DNA from: Corynebacterium testudinoris
GTDB taxonomy: Bacteria > Actinomycetota > Actinomycetes > Mycobacteriales > Mycobacteriaceae
Assembly (NCBI RefSeq): GCF_001021045.1
Contig: NZ_CP011545.1
Span: 2,542,001-2,606,000, forward strand
Direction of reading: 5' to 3'
DNA length: 64,000 nt
Positions within the stretch are counted from its first letter, which is position 1. The number at the start of each line of letters is the position of its first letter. The notes beneath the pieces are model-generated. The model was not told the origin of the DNA. It searched no databases and saw only the letters and a list, made by a program, of their open reading frames with translations. Position numbers and translations under genes: made by a program. Positions 7,896-16,272 of the stretch are shown piece after piece.

Positions 7896-10800
7896 TTAGC
7901 TGTCCAGACCCTCGATGCGCTTGGCCATGTGCGCGCCGACCACGCCGATGGCGGGTTCGTCAGGGACCGCGAGGTGGTCGCCGGAGAGCTGAACAATATC
8001 CAGTTGATCTACGATAGCGGACCAACCGCCGTCGGGGTCAATCGTGGCGTAGCGAGGCTCGAGTTCGATCGCGCCGTCGTGCATCCGCTCGGAGCGGAAC
8101 AGCAGGACGGGAATGCCGAGTCCGGCCCAGCGTTCGAAGTCGAGTTTGTCCAGGATGCGGTTGTCCACGAAGGAGGCGCGCTGGTGTTCCAGGACTCCGG
8201 CGGCGAGGCCGTGTTCGGAGGCATCCGTCGTGGCGAGGAACTGCTCAAGCATGGTGAGCATCACTTCTTCGCCGGCGGTTTCCAGCATGTCGTAGGGAAC
8301 GGGGAAGTCGAGGCCGTAGGTTCGCTTGGCGAAGTCGCTGTAGCGGCCCCAGCGTGCCTTGGTTTCCTCGATGGTGTCGGGGATGGGCTCGGAGGGCTGA
8401 GTGGTGTCCAGCAGGGCGATGAACGCGACGTCGATGTCGGTGTCTTTGAGCTGGTAGGCGACCTCGTAGGCGAGTGCGCCGCCGAAGGACCAGCCGCCGA
8501 GGACGATGGGTCGGCCATCGGAGTAGGTGCGGATCTCGTCGATGTAGGCGGCGGCTCGCTCTTCGAGCGTGCCCTCCAGGCGCTCGACGCCGTAGACCGG
8601 GATGGCTTCGGGCAGGCGGCGCATGAGTGGTTGGTACACGATCGAGGATCCGCCGGCCGGGTGGAACATGAACACGCTCGGGGCGGTGGAGCCTTCCGCG
8701 CGGGGCCGCAGGACTCGGATGTTGCCTTCGACCTCGGTTTCTAGGCCCTCGCGCACGAGGTTGGCCAGCGGTTCCAGGGTCGTGGCCTCCGCTACCTGCG
8801 TAGCGGAGATGTCCAGGCCGGAACGCTCGCTCAGCCGCTCGGCAATCTGCTTGGCGACGTCCGCGTCGATCACCGGAAGCACACTCGTCACGCCAGCCGG
8901 TGCTTTGCCGGTGAGACCGGCCCACACACCAAACACCATGCGCTCGGAGGCATCGCGGGGAGCGACGCCAACTCCTTGGGAGGCTTCCGCGACGTCATCG
9001 GCGGAGACGACCGGCTCGATGAGCGGGGTACCGACGGACTTGCCGTCGACGGCTTCCTTGACGATGCGGACGACGTCGGCCACGGAGGCGTCGCGAAGCG
9101 CCTGCAGCTGCAGGGGCGGGATCTGGAAGTCATTCTCCACGCGATTTTTGATGCGCATGCCCATGAGCGAATCCAAGCCCAGGTCGATGAGCGGCAGCTC
9201 GCGCGGGAGATCATCGACGTCGTAGCCCATCGACTCGGAGACGATGGAGCGCAGGCGCTCCTCGACGGTTTCGCCGGACGCCGGGTCCCAACGGACCTCT
9301 TCGATGGTGAGTTCGTCGGTGGCGGGGTCGTCGATAAGCGATGTTTCCCGCGGTGCCTGGACGCCCGGTGCAGACGCGGGGGCGCCGAGCTGCAGCGTGG
9401 TGGCGAAACCTTCCGCAACCAGTGAGGTCACGCCGGAGGGCGCGATGTAGTGGACCTCGAGGGACAGACCGCCAATCGTGCGGTTGACCAGCGTGGTGAT
9501 CTCCCCCTTGGCGGGCAGCATCGCGTGCTCTTCGGCGGCGATGAGCTGGGCCTCGGGCTGGACCTGCTCGGCAGCGCGCTCGAGGAGAGCGAGCGAGGAC
9601 GGCACCTGATCGGCGTTCGTGGAGAACGCGACCGCACCGTTGGGCAGGTTGACGCGCGCGCCCGGCAGATCCGCGGAACGGTTGCTGGAGGGGCGGGCGT
9701 TGGTCCAGTAGTGCTGGTGCTTCCAGGTGATGTTCGGGGCGGGAAGCATCTCCCCATCGCCGTAGGCCACGGAGAAATCGATCGGCGCGCCATTGACGTA
9801 GAGCTTGGCCAGCAGATCGCGGATGGAGATCGCCGAATCGATCTTGCGCTTGAGCACGTACAGCAACTGCGCATCGGGCATGCCCACGCTGAAGGCGGTG
9901 TTCATCATGCCCATGATGGCGACGGGGTTGGGGGAAATCTCCACCAACGTCGTGTGGCCCTGCGCGAAGGCGGCGGCGGTGGCGTCCTGGAAGTACACCG
10001 GCTGGCGGGTCATGCGCAGCCAATAGTCGGTGTCGTGGACAACCGTGCCCGGCTCGTGGATGACGCCACGATCGACGGAGCTAAACAGCGGGGTGTGCAG
10101 CGGCTGCGGGGTGATACCTGCGGTCTCGAAGCCAAGCTCGCCGAGCAGCGGCTCGACGGCGCTGGTGTGGCCCGCGCCCTTGACGTTGAGGAGCCGGGCG
10201 AACAGTCCCTCGCCCTCCAGCTTGTCGACGAGCTCGGTCACCTGCGCGCGCGGCCCGCCCACCGTCGTCATCCCAGGGCCGGCGTACACGGCCGGTTCGA
10301 TGTTGGCGAAGGTGTCCTGCTCGTTGAGCTCGGTGAGCTGGTCGGCGGACATCTCGACCACGGCCATCGCTCCGAGCTGATCCTCGGGCAAGGACTTCTC
10401 CCCCTCGCCCATGAGGCGGGCGCGGTGGCAGGCAATCTGCATGGCGTCGTGGTCGCTCAAGCCACCGGCAGCATAGGCCGCGGCGATCTCACCCATGGAC
10501 ATGCCCATGACGGCGGCCGGCTTGGCGCCGAACGTGGCCAGGAAATCGGTCAGCGCAATCTGGATCGCGGTGATGGCGACCTGCGCGGTCTCGGTGTCGT
10601 AGGTCTGCTCGTCATCGCGGATGATGTCGAGGACGGACCAGCCGAGCTCGTGATCGACGAAGCGATCCAATTCCTCCAGGCGAGCGAGGAACATCGGCGA
10701 GACCCCGATCAATTCCTTGGCCATCTTGCGGTGCTGGGAGCCGAAACCGGAGTAGACGAACACCGGGCCGAGGGCCGCGGGAGCGTCGGCGGCGGAGATC

Positions 10801-12704
10801 CCAACGGACACCTTGCCGTCCGCGACCTGGCGCAGGCGCTTGACGGCCTCGGTGATGTCGGTGGCCATGACCACGGCGCGGGAGCGCCCGTGGTTGCGGT
10901 GGGCGAGGGAACGCGCCAGCGGGATGAGTGCGGCGTCGTCACGCTCTTGGAGGAAATCCGCCAAGTCGGCGGCTGCTTGCCGACGCCGCGATGGCAGCAA
11001 GCCGGACACCGGCAACGCCACTGCGTTGGGGCGGTCCGGATCGATGAGCTGTGCGTCGCGCTCCTGCGGCTTGTGCTCGTAGTCAGCCGGGTCGAAGGAG
11101 GACACGACGAGGTGGCCGTTGGTGCCACCGAAGCCGAAGCCGGAAACACCGGCGACCTTGCGCCCGGAGTACTCGGGCCACTCGCGCGGATCCTCCACGA
11201 CCTCAAGGTGTTCGGCATCGAAATCGATGTACCGGTTGGGTGCCTCAAAGTGCGGCGACGGCGGGATGACGCCGTTGTTCATGGCCTGCACGACCTTGAT
11301 CAGACCTGCGGCACCGGCGGCCGACTCGGAGTGACCAATATTCGACTTCACGGAACCGAGCAACGTCGGGCGGGATGCCTCGCGGCCCTGGCCCAGCACC
11401 TCACCCAAGGCCGTGGCCTCAATCGGGTCGCCGAGGATGGTTCCGGTGCCGTGTGCCTCCACGTAGTCGACCTCGCGCGGATCAACCCGGGCATCATCGT
11501 AGGCTCGGTAAAGGACATCGATCTGCGCGTCCGGGTTCGGGGCGGTGAGACCGTTGGAATGGCCATCAGAGTTGACTGCCGAGCCCTTAATAACAGCGAG
11601 AATCTCATCACCGTCGGCCAAAGCATCATCGACCCGCTTGAGAATGACCACGCCCGCGCCGTCCGCACGGACGAAGCCATCAGCCTCATCGGAGAAGGCA
11701 TGGATGTGACCCGAGGGGCTGATAACGCCGAGCTCACCAAAAGCCGTGGAGACGAACGGCGAGGCCAGGATGTTCACGCCACCGGCGACAGCGACATCGG
11801 CGTCGCCTTCGCGGAGCGCGCGGACCGCCTGGTGCACCGCCACGATGGAGGAAGAACACGCCGTATCCACCGACACGGACGGCCCACGGAAATCAAAGGC
11901 GTAGGAAATCCGGTTCGGGATGATGGAGCTCGCGGTTCCCGTCAACGCGTAGGGGTGCGCCTCCGCGGGGTCCGAGGAGATGAGCATGCCGTAATCGTTG
12001 TTCGAGGAACCAACAAAAACACCGACCGGGGTTCCGCGCAGCTCATTCGGAGCGATGTGCGCATTCTCCAGCGCCTCCCACGTCACTTCGAGCATGATGC
12101 GCTGCTGCGGATCCATGTTCGCCGCTTCCAGCGGGGAGAGCCCAAAGAACTCCGCATCGAAGGAGGAGAGGTCATTGAGGTAGCCGCCGACGAGGTTCTG
12201 CTCGGCCATCTTCTGCGACATGACATCGTCTGCCACGTATTCGGCCCAGCGGCCGATCGGCAGCTCACCGGTGCCGTCGCGGCCCTCAACCAGCATGTCC
12301 CAGTACGCGGGGAGGTTCGGGGCGCCGGGGAAACGACCGGCCATACCGACGATCGCGATGTCGTGGGTACCCGGGGTCGATTCCCCGGAACCGCCATGGC
12401 GAGTCACCGGCCGGGTGCGCTCACGGGTAGCGGGCTCCCCATCGACGAGTCGCTGCGCCAGCGCATCAATCGTCGGGTATTCGTAGGCGATGGTGGCATC
12501 CAACTGGACGCCGAGGAGGTTCTCCAATTCACCGGAGAGGACCACGGCATCGCGGGAGGACAGGCCGAAGTTTTCCATCGGCTTCGCGTCAGAGATCTCC
12601 TCGAGGGCGACACCTGAAGTGGACGAGACCCATTTCCGCAGCCATTCACGGAGCTGTTCGACGGTCATGTGCTCGACAGTCGTGGGAGTCTGGCTCACAC
12701 TCAT
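7896..12704 (-). CDS. pks13: Polyketide synthase Pks13, mycolic acid condensase
   Basis: A 1602-aa type I PKS that condenses the meromycolyl-type acyl-AMP substrate with the carboxylated acyl-CoA to give the alpha-alkyl beta-keto precursor of corynomycolate. Domains in order: N-terminal ACP (FGLSSRD, Ser50 as phosphopantetheine site); ketosynthase about 115-540 (Cys284 in DTACSSS, His419 in EAHGTG, His459 in KSNIGHS); acyltransferase about 640-950 (Ser737 in GMSMGE); second ACP near 1180 (LGLDSLMGM); thioesterase about 1340-1602 (Ser1406 in GWSFGG, His1577 in GDHLAVP). This ACP-KS-AT-ACP-TE order is diagnostic of Pks13. The start ATG is 152 bp from fadD32, with dyads in that gap. Confidence 0.97.
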   Translation of the reverse strand: MSVSQTPTTVEHMTVEQLREWLRKWVSSTSGVALEEISDAKPMENFGLSSRDAVVLSGELENLLGVQLDATIAYEYPTIDALAQRLVDGEPATRERTRPVTRHGGSGESTPGTHDIAIVGMAGRFPGAPNLPAYWDMLVEGRDGTGELPIGRWAEYVADDVMSQKMAEQNLVGGYLNDLSSFDAEFFGLSPLEAANMDPQQRIMLEVTWEALENAHIAPNELRGTPVGVFVGSSNNDYGMLISSDPAEAHPYALTGTASSIIPNRISYAFDFRGPSVSVDTACSSSIVAVHQAVRALREGDADVAVAGGVNILASPFVSTAFGELGVISPSGHIHAFSDEADGFVRADGAGVVILKRVDDALADGDEILAVIKGSAVNSDGHSNGLTAPNPDAQIDVLYRAYDDARVDPREVDYVEAHGTGTILGDPIEATALGEVLGQGREASRPTLLGSVKSNIGHSESAAGAAGLIKVVQAMNNGVIPPSPHFEAPNRYIDFDAEHLEVVEDPREWPEYSGRKVAGVSGFGFGGTNGHLVVSSFDPADYEHKPQERDAQLIDPDRPNAVALPVSGLLPSRRRQAAADLADFLQERDDAALIPLARSLAHRNHGRSRAVVMATDITEAVKRLRQVADGKVSVGISAADAPAALGPVFVYSGFGSQHRKMAKELIGVSPMFLARLEELDRFVDHELGWSVLDIIRDDEQTYDTETAQVAITAIQIALTDFLATFGAKPAAVMGMSMGEIAAAYAAGGLSDHDAMQIACHRARLMGEGEKSLPEDQLGAMAVVEMSADQLTELNEQDTFANIEPAVYAGPGMTTVGGPRAQVTELVDKLEGEGLFARLLNVKGAGHTSAVEPLLGELGFETAGITPQPLHTPLFSSVDRGVIHEPGTVVHDTDYWLRMTRQPVYFQDATAAAFAQGHTTLVEISPNPVAIMGMMNTAFSVGMPDAQLLYVLKRKIDSAISIRDLLAKLYVNGAPIDFSVAYGDGEMLPAPNITWKHQHYWTNARPSSNRSADLPGARVNLPNGAVAFSTNADQVPSSLALLERAAEQVQPEAQLIAAEEHAMLPAKGEITTLVNRTIGGLSLEVHYIAPSGVTSLVAEGFATTLQLGAPASAPGVQAPRETSLIDDPATDELTIEEVRWDPASGETVEERLRSIVSESMGYDVDDLPRELPLIDLGLDSLMGMRIKNRVENDFQIPPLQLQALRDASVADVVRIVKEAVDGKSVGTPLIEPVVSADDVAEASQGVGVAPRDASERMVFGVWAGLTGKAPAGVTSVLPVIDADVAKQIAERLSERSGLDISATQVAEATTLEPLANLVREGLETEVEGNIRVLRPRAEGSTAPSVFMFHPAGGSSIVYQPLMRRLPEAIPVYGVERLEGTLEERAAAYIDEIRTYSDGRPIVLGGWSFGGALAYEVAYQLKDTDIDVAFIALLDTTQPSEPIPDTIEETKARWGRYSDFAKRTYGLDFPVPYDMLETAGEEVMLTMLEQFLATTDASEHGLAAGVLEHQRASFVDNRILDKLDFERWAGLGIPVLLFRSERMHDGAIELEPRYATIDPDGGWSAIVDQLDIVQLSGDHLAVPDEPAIGVVGAHMAKRIEGLDS

Positions 12705-12759
12705 TCGGTGTTTATCCTTTTCCAGCAGGGGATTTAAGCAGTAAAGAAACAGTGCAGAC

Positions 12760-12821
12760 CCTTAAGCGTTTACTCAAGGGCATGCTTATAAAGAACTAAA
12801 TCGTTGCTCCTGCCCGCAACG
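12760..12821 (-). promoter_or_regulatory. Dyad symmetries in the fadD32-pks13 gap
   Basis: Two dyads lie in the 152-bp gap: CCCTTAAG-N6-CTCAAGGG (12760-12781, one mismatch) and CGTTGC-N8-GCAACG (12802-12807 with 12816-12821). Read on the minus strand, the second is followed by a T-rich stretch and could attenuate fadD32 read-through; the first is placed like an operator or leader structure for pks13. Confidence 0.35.
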
Positions 12822-12856
12822 TTACCAACGTCCAGGCTGAGAGCAACGACTGAATA

Positions 12857-14707
12857 TTAACCGGCCAGGTAGGCCTTCTGCACGACGCGGCGAGCAATCT
12901 TGCCGGAGGAGGAACGGTTGATCTCGTTCGGGCCGACGAAGCGGATATCCGCCGGGGTGACGCCGTGGGCGTTGGTCACTGCGGCGCGGATGGTCTCCAC
13001 GGCAGCGGCATCGTTAGCGGCATCAGCCTTCTCGTCACGCTCAATGACGAGGATGAGCTTTTCCACATCATCGCCTTCAATGGAGAAGGCAGCGAGGGAA
13101 TCCGGGCGGACATGGTCGGACGCGGCCATGACCGTGTACTCGATGTCCTGCGGGTAGTGGTTACGGCCCGCGATGACAATGAGGTCCTTGAGGCGGCCGG
13201 TGATGTACAGGTGCCCATTGACGAAGGCACCCAAGTCGCCGGTAGCCATCCATCCTTCATCCGGACGGCCATCAGCGCGAGAGCCTTCAGCCAGGCGCTC
13301 CCCCAGCGTGTTGCGGAAGGTAGCAACGGTTTCTTCTTCCCGACCGAGGTAGCCGGCGGCCATGTTCTCACCAATAGCCCACATCTCACCGACCCTGCCG
13401 TCGGGCAGCTCGGCGCGGGTGGCCGGATCGACGATCGTCAGGGTCTGGGGGCGAACGACCTGACCATTCGAGGTGAATGCGGCGGCCTTGTCGGAGTCAC
13501 GGTCAACGAACTCGATGATGCCCTCGGCCAGCTTGTCACGGTCGAAGTGCGAGACGAGCGGACGCTCCTCGGTCTGCGGGGTGGCCACCAGCAACGAGGC
13601 TTCCGCCAGACCATAAGAGGGCCGCAGAGCATGGCGATCGAGCTGGTAATCGCCGAAAGTCTCCAAGAAGGTCTCGATCGCCTTTTCCGTCACTGGTTCG
13701 GAGCCAACAATCAGGCCGTCGACGGCCGAGAAATCATAGGATTCACCCTCCTTTGGCTTGCCGTAGCGGGCAGCCAGTTCGAGGGCAAAGTTCGGCACGA
13801 CGGTGTAGATAGAGACATTGTCCTCGCCTTCGCGGCGGTTGAGCTGGTCTACCCACCGCTTGGGCTGCTGAATGAAGTCACGCGGGGTCATGAGCTCGTT
13901 CGGTAGGCCCAAAATGGTGACGAAGGTGGCCAAAATGATTCCCATGTCGTGGTGCAGCGGCAGCCACGACACCAGACGCAGCGGGGTACGCAGACCAATC
14001 GCCGTGAAAATCTGCAGCACATTCGTGAGGATGGAGCGGTTGGTCAACTGCACGCCAGCCGGAGTACGAGTGGATCCGGAGGTGTACTGCAAGAACGCCA
14101 TCTGATCCACCGGCATGGTCGTGGCCGATGCCATGAGCTGCTGTCCCTGCAACGTCATCATCGGGTTGACGTACGACGGGGCGAGGCTATCCGGCAGAGT
14201 GTCCACCGCGAGGATGCGGGGACGCTCGCGGGAGGGCAGCTCAGAGAAGTGTTCGCGCACGGCCGCGGCAGAGGTGGAGTTGGTCAAGACGAAAGCCGGC
14301 TCCGAATCCGCGAAGACAGCCTTGAGGTGATCCGCATGGCCCGGCTCGTTCGGGTCGTACAACGGCACCGGGACCATGCCAGCGTAAAGGGCGCCGATGA
14401 AGCCGAAAATGTACTCCGGGGAGTTGTTGGCCAGGATGGCAACGCGGTCACCGATCTTGCCCACTTGCTGCAGGCGTGCGGCGACGGCCTTGATGCGGGT
14501 GTTGATCTCGGTGCGGTTGTAGTCCACCGGGGTGCCCTCACGGGATTCGGAGAAATCCCAGAAGCGGAGGCATTGACGCTCGCCGCCGCCGTACTGGAGA
14601 TCGGCTTGGTACGTCAGCTCGGCCAGGCCCGCGAGCGTGAGCTGCGGTGCTAGAACGATCTCACCCTTCTCGTTGAAGAACTGGCTCATCGCCGCTTTCA
14701 GGTCCAT
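12857..14707 (-). CDS. fadD32: Long-chain fatty acyl-AMP ligase FadD32
   Basis: A 616-aa adenylate-forming enzyme that activates the long fatty acid as acyl-AMP and loads it on the N-terminal ACP of Pks13. The AMP-binding signature QYTSGSTRTPAG is near residue 208; WLPLHHDMG near 245, PSYGLAEAS near 362 and GWMATGDLG near 481 are further family motifs. The FAAL/FadD32 length of about 600 and the position directly upstream of pks13 fix the assignment. Start ATG 14707 has a purine-rich GGAGAAG immediately upstream. The C-terminal Lys needed for adenylation is probably in the SSSGKIARR motif. Confidence 0.95.
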   Translation of the reverse strand: MDLKAAMSQFFNEKGEIVLAPQLTLAGLAELTYQADLQYGGGERQCLRFWDFSESREGTPVDYNRTEINTRIKAVAARLQQVGKIGDRVAILANNSPEYIFGFIGALYAGMVPVPLYDPNEPGHADHLKAVFADSEPAFVLTNSTSAAAVREHFSELPSRERPRILAVDTLPDSLAPSYVNPMMTLQGQQLMASATTMPVDQMAFLQYTSGSTRTPAGVQLTNRSILTNVLQIFTAIGLRTPLRLVSWLPLHHDMGIILATFVTILGLPNELMTPRDFIQQPKRWVDQLNRREGEDNVSIYTVVPNFALELAARYGKPKEGESYDFSAVDGLIVGSEPVTEKAIETFLETFGDYQLDRHALRPSYGLAEASLLVATPQTEERPLVSHFDRDKLAEGIIEFVDRDSDKAAAFTSNGQVVRPQTLTIVDPATRAELPDGRVGEMWAIGENMAAGYLGREEETVATFRNTLGERLAEGSRADGRPDEGWMATGDLGAFVNGHLYITGRLKDLIVIAGRNHYPQDIEYTVMAASDHVRPDSLAAFSIEGDDVEKLILVIERDEKADAANDAAAVETIRAAVTNAHGVTPADIRFVGPNEINRSSSGKIARRVVQKAYLAG

Positions 14708-14749
14708 GCTTCTCCTTAAGGTTGGCCCCCTGGTTGGGACACTTCAGTA

Positions 14750-14764
14750 CGTATGTGGCATACG
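14750..14764. promoter_or_regulatory. Small palindrome upstream of fadD32
   Basis: CGTATG-TGG-CATACG forms a 6-3-6 perfect dyad about 43-57 nt upstream of the fadD32 ATG. This is where a regulator of the fadD32-pks13-accD3 operon could bind. No known consensus was matched. Confidence 0.35.
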
Positions 14765-14855
14765 AAAAATGCTTTTACATCACAACGTATCAGAGGCGGG
14801 ATACCTCTTATTATTCCCCCGCCGTGACACTTTCGTTACATGCGCGCTGGGGCGC

Positions 14856-15770
14856 CTAGCGGCCGTCGATAAGCCCAATCGCCCAGTCGACCACCCATGC
14901 GTTGACGGTCGTGCCGGGGATAACGTCGGGGTTTGTGGCGTATTGGGCGTGGATGCCATTGGCAGCCACGAGCGCCAGGGCGCGGTCGAGCGCATTGCCG
15001 ACGTTGAGCGGGGCGTCGCAAATGCTGTCGTTCGGGGCGCAGATGTCGAAGGTGCGATCCTGCAGGGAGCCGTAGCCACCGTCACGCGGACCGCGCATCG
15101 TCGCGCCCGGCACGATCGGCTGGACAAGCAGGTTGAGCGGGGCGAGAGCCACTTCGGCTCCGACGCCATCGACATAGGTGCCGGGGAACTGGCCCACACC
15201 AGGTTCCCGGCGTCCGTCGGCGATCAGGGCGACACCCCTGATCCGCTCGGCGGGCACAACGCCGTTGTCCTTGCCGATCTTGTTGGCCACATCGCCGACA
15301 ATCACCGCGCCCTGGGAGAAACCAACCATGATGAAGTCGGTGAGCGGGCACTCGCTGTGCGTGAGCACGAGCTCTTCTTCCAGCTTTGCCAGGCCCTCCT
15401 GCCGAGAATCGTCGTAGCTCATCTCGTTTTGGGCGTTGATGTTGCGGAACTGCGCGGTGTACGGCAGCGTCCACACCTTGACGTTGTCGGGGGCATAGCG
15501 CTCCTGCAGCGGCTGCGTAATCGAGAGCATGAAGCTCCAGGGGTTCGCAGTCGGGTTCACCGGGTCATCGCCGGGGGCGGATTCCCAGGTGCCCGGCGCG
15601 GAGATGAACTCCACGGCAGGACACCATTCTGGCTGCTGCACATCCTCGGTTGGCTGTTGCCCGAGCGGTGGAGTCGGGATCTGATCGGTCGTGCGCATGA
15701 ATCTCAGTGCGCCCGCGCCAATCACCACAACGAGGACGATGACCGCCAGGATGGTGAGTGTCTTTCTCAT
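14856..15770 (-). CDS. Membrane-anchored cutinase-family lipase/thioesterase (Culp6/ElrF type)
   Basis: A 304-aa protein with an N-terminal membrane anchor (about residues 4-24) and a cutinase alpha/beta-hydrolase domain. The nucleophile elbow is GFSQGAVI, and the family DICAPNDSICD segment lies near residue 240. I place the start at ATG 15770 (MRKTLTIL), which gives a 4-bp gap from the preceding gene; the longer TTG start at 15806 would overlap it by 32 bp. In mycobacteria the gene in this position, Rv3802c (Culp6), is an essential phospholipase/thioesterase. In C. glutamicum I recall the equivalent as ElrF, a regulator of outer-membrane lipid composition. Confidence 0.85.
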   Translation of the reverse strand: MRKTLTILAVIVLVVVIGAGALRFMRTTDQIPTPPLGQQPTEDVQQPEWCPAVEFISAPGTWESAPGDDPVNPTANPWSFMLSITQPLQERYAPDNVKVWTLPYTAQFRNINAQNEMSYDDSRQEGLAKLEEELVLTHSECPLTDFIMVGFSQGAVIVGDVANKIGKDNGVVPAERIRGVALIADGRREPGVGQFPGTYVDGVGAEVALAPLNLLVQPIVPGATMRGPRDGGYGSLQDRTFDICAPNDSICDAPLNVGNALDRALALVAANGIHAQYATNPDVIPGTTVNAWVVDWAIGLIDGR

Positions 15771-15774
15771 CGCT

Positions 15775-16272
15775 CTAGCAATACGCCTTCCGCGCCGCGT
15801 TCTCAATCAGCGTCGCAATCTCTTCCGGCGACTTGTCGCTGCGTCCCTGCTCCACGAGCTGGCCCGCCACCGCCGGAACGGTGACCGCATCGATGCCGGA
15901 ATCCTCCGGTCGGCAGACGGTGACCGCGGTGCCAATCATCTGGCTCTCCACGCCCTTGACGTCGATGCCGGAACCACCCAGATCCTCCAGGTAGTCGAGG
16001 TCTTCCTTGGTGCGCGGCACAGACTGCTCCGGCACCTCCTCAACTTCCCGGGCGCCCTGGTCTTGAGGTTGCGCCTCAGTAGGGGTCGGGCGGGCAGTGG
16101 CAGAAGAGCTTTCCGACGCCGTCGTCGACTGCGGTGCGCGCTCCAGCGGGGCCACCGAGGTGGCCGTCGTGGAGTCCTCGTCCACCGTCGCGCCGCCACA
16201 GGCGGCGAGCACGCCGGCGGTGGCGAGCGCGGTGATGGCCAGCCCGAATCGGGTCCTCACGCGGGCGCTCAT
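15775..16272 (-). CDS. Putative lipoprotein with a Cys-bounded C-terminal domain
   Basis: A 165-aa protein with a lipoprotein signal (lipobox LAAC, lipidated Cys near residue 25), a Ser/Thr/Glu-rich linker to about residue 90, and a globular C-terminal region holding two Cys (in TVCRPEDSG and the final AYC) that could form a disulfide. It resembles DUF732-like small secreted actinobacterial proteins, but I cannot assign a function. The ATG overlaps the cop1 stop by one base (TAATG), so it is translationally coupled to the mycolyltransferase and precedes the cutinase gene. Confidence 0.7.
   Translation of the reverse strand: MSARVRTRFGLAITALATAGVLAACGGATVDEDSTTATSVAPLERAPQSTTASESSSATARPTPTEAQPQDQGAREVEEVPEQSVPRTKEDLDYLEDLGGSGIDVKGVESQMIGTAVTVCRPEDSGIDAVTVPAVAGQLVEQGRSDKSPEEIATLIENAARKAYC

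Noticed and set aside
9450..12617. A 1055-codon open frame antisense to pks13
   Set aside because: High-G+C genes leave long open frames on the opposite strand. It has no ribosome site, no recognisable domain, and lies wholly within a multidomain gene with intact catalytic motifs.
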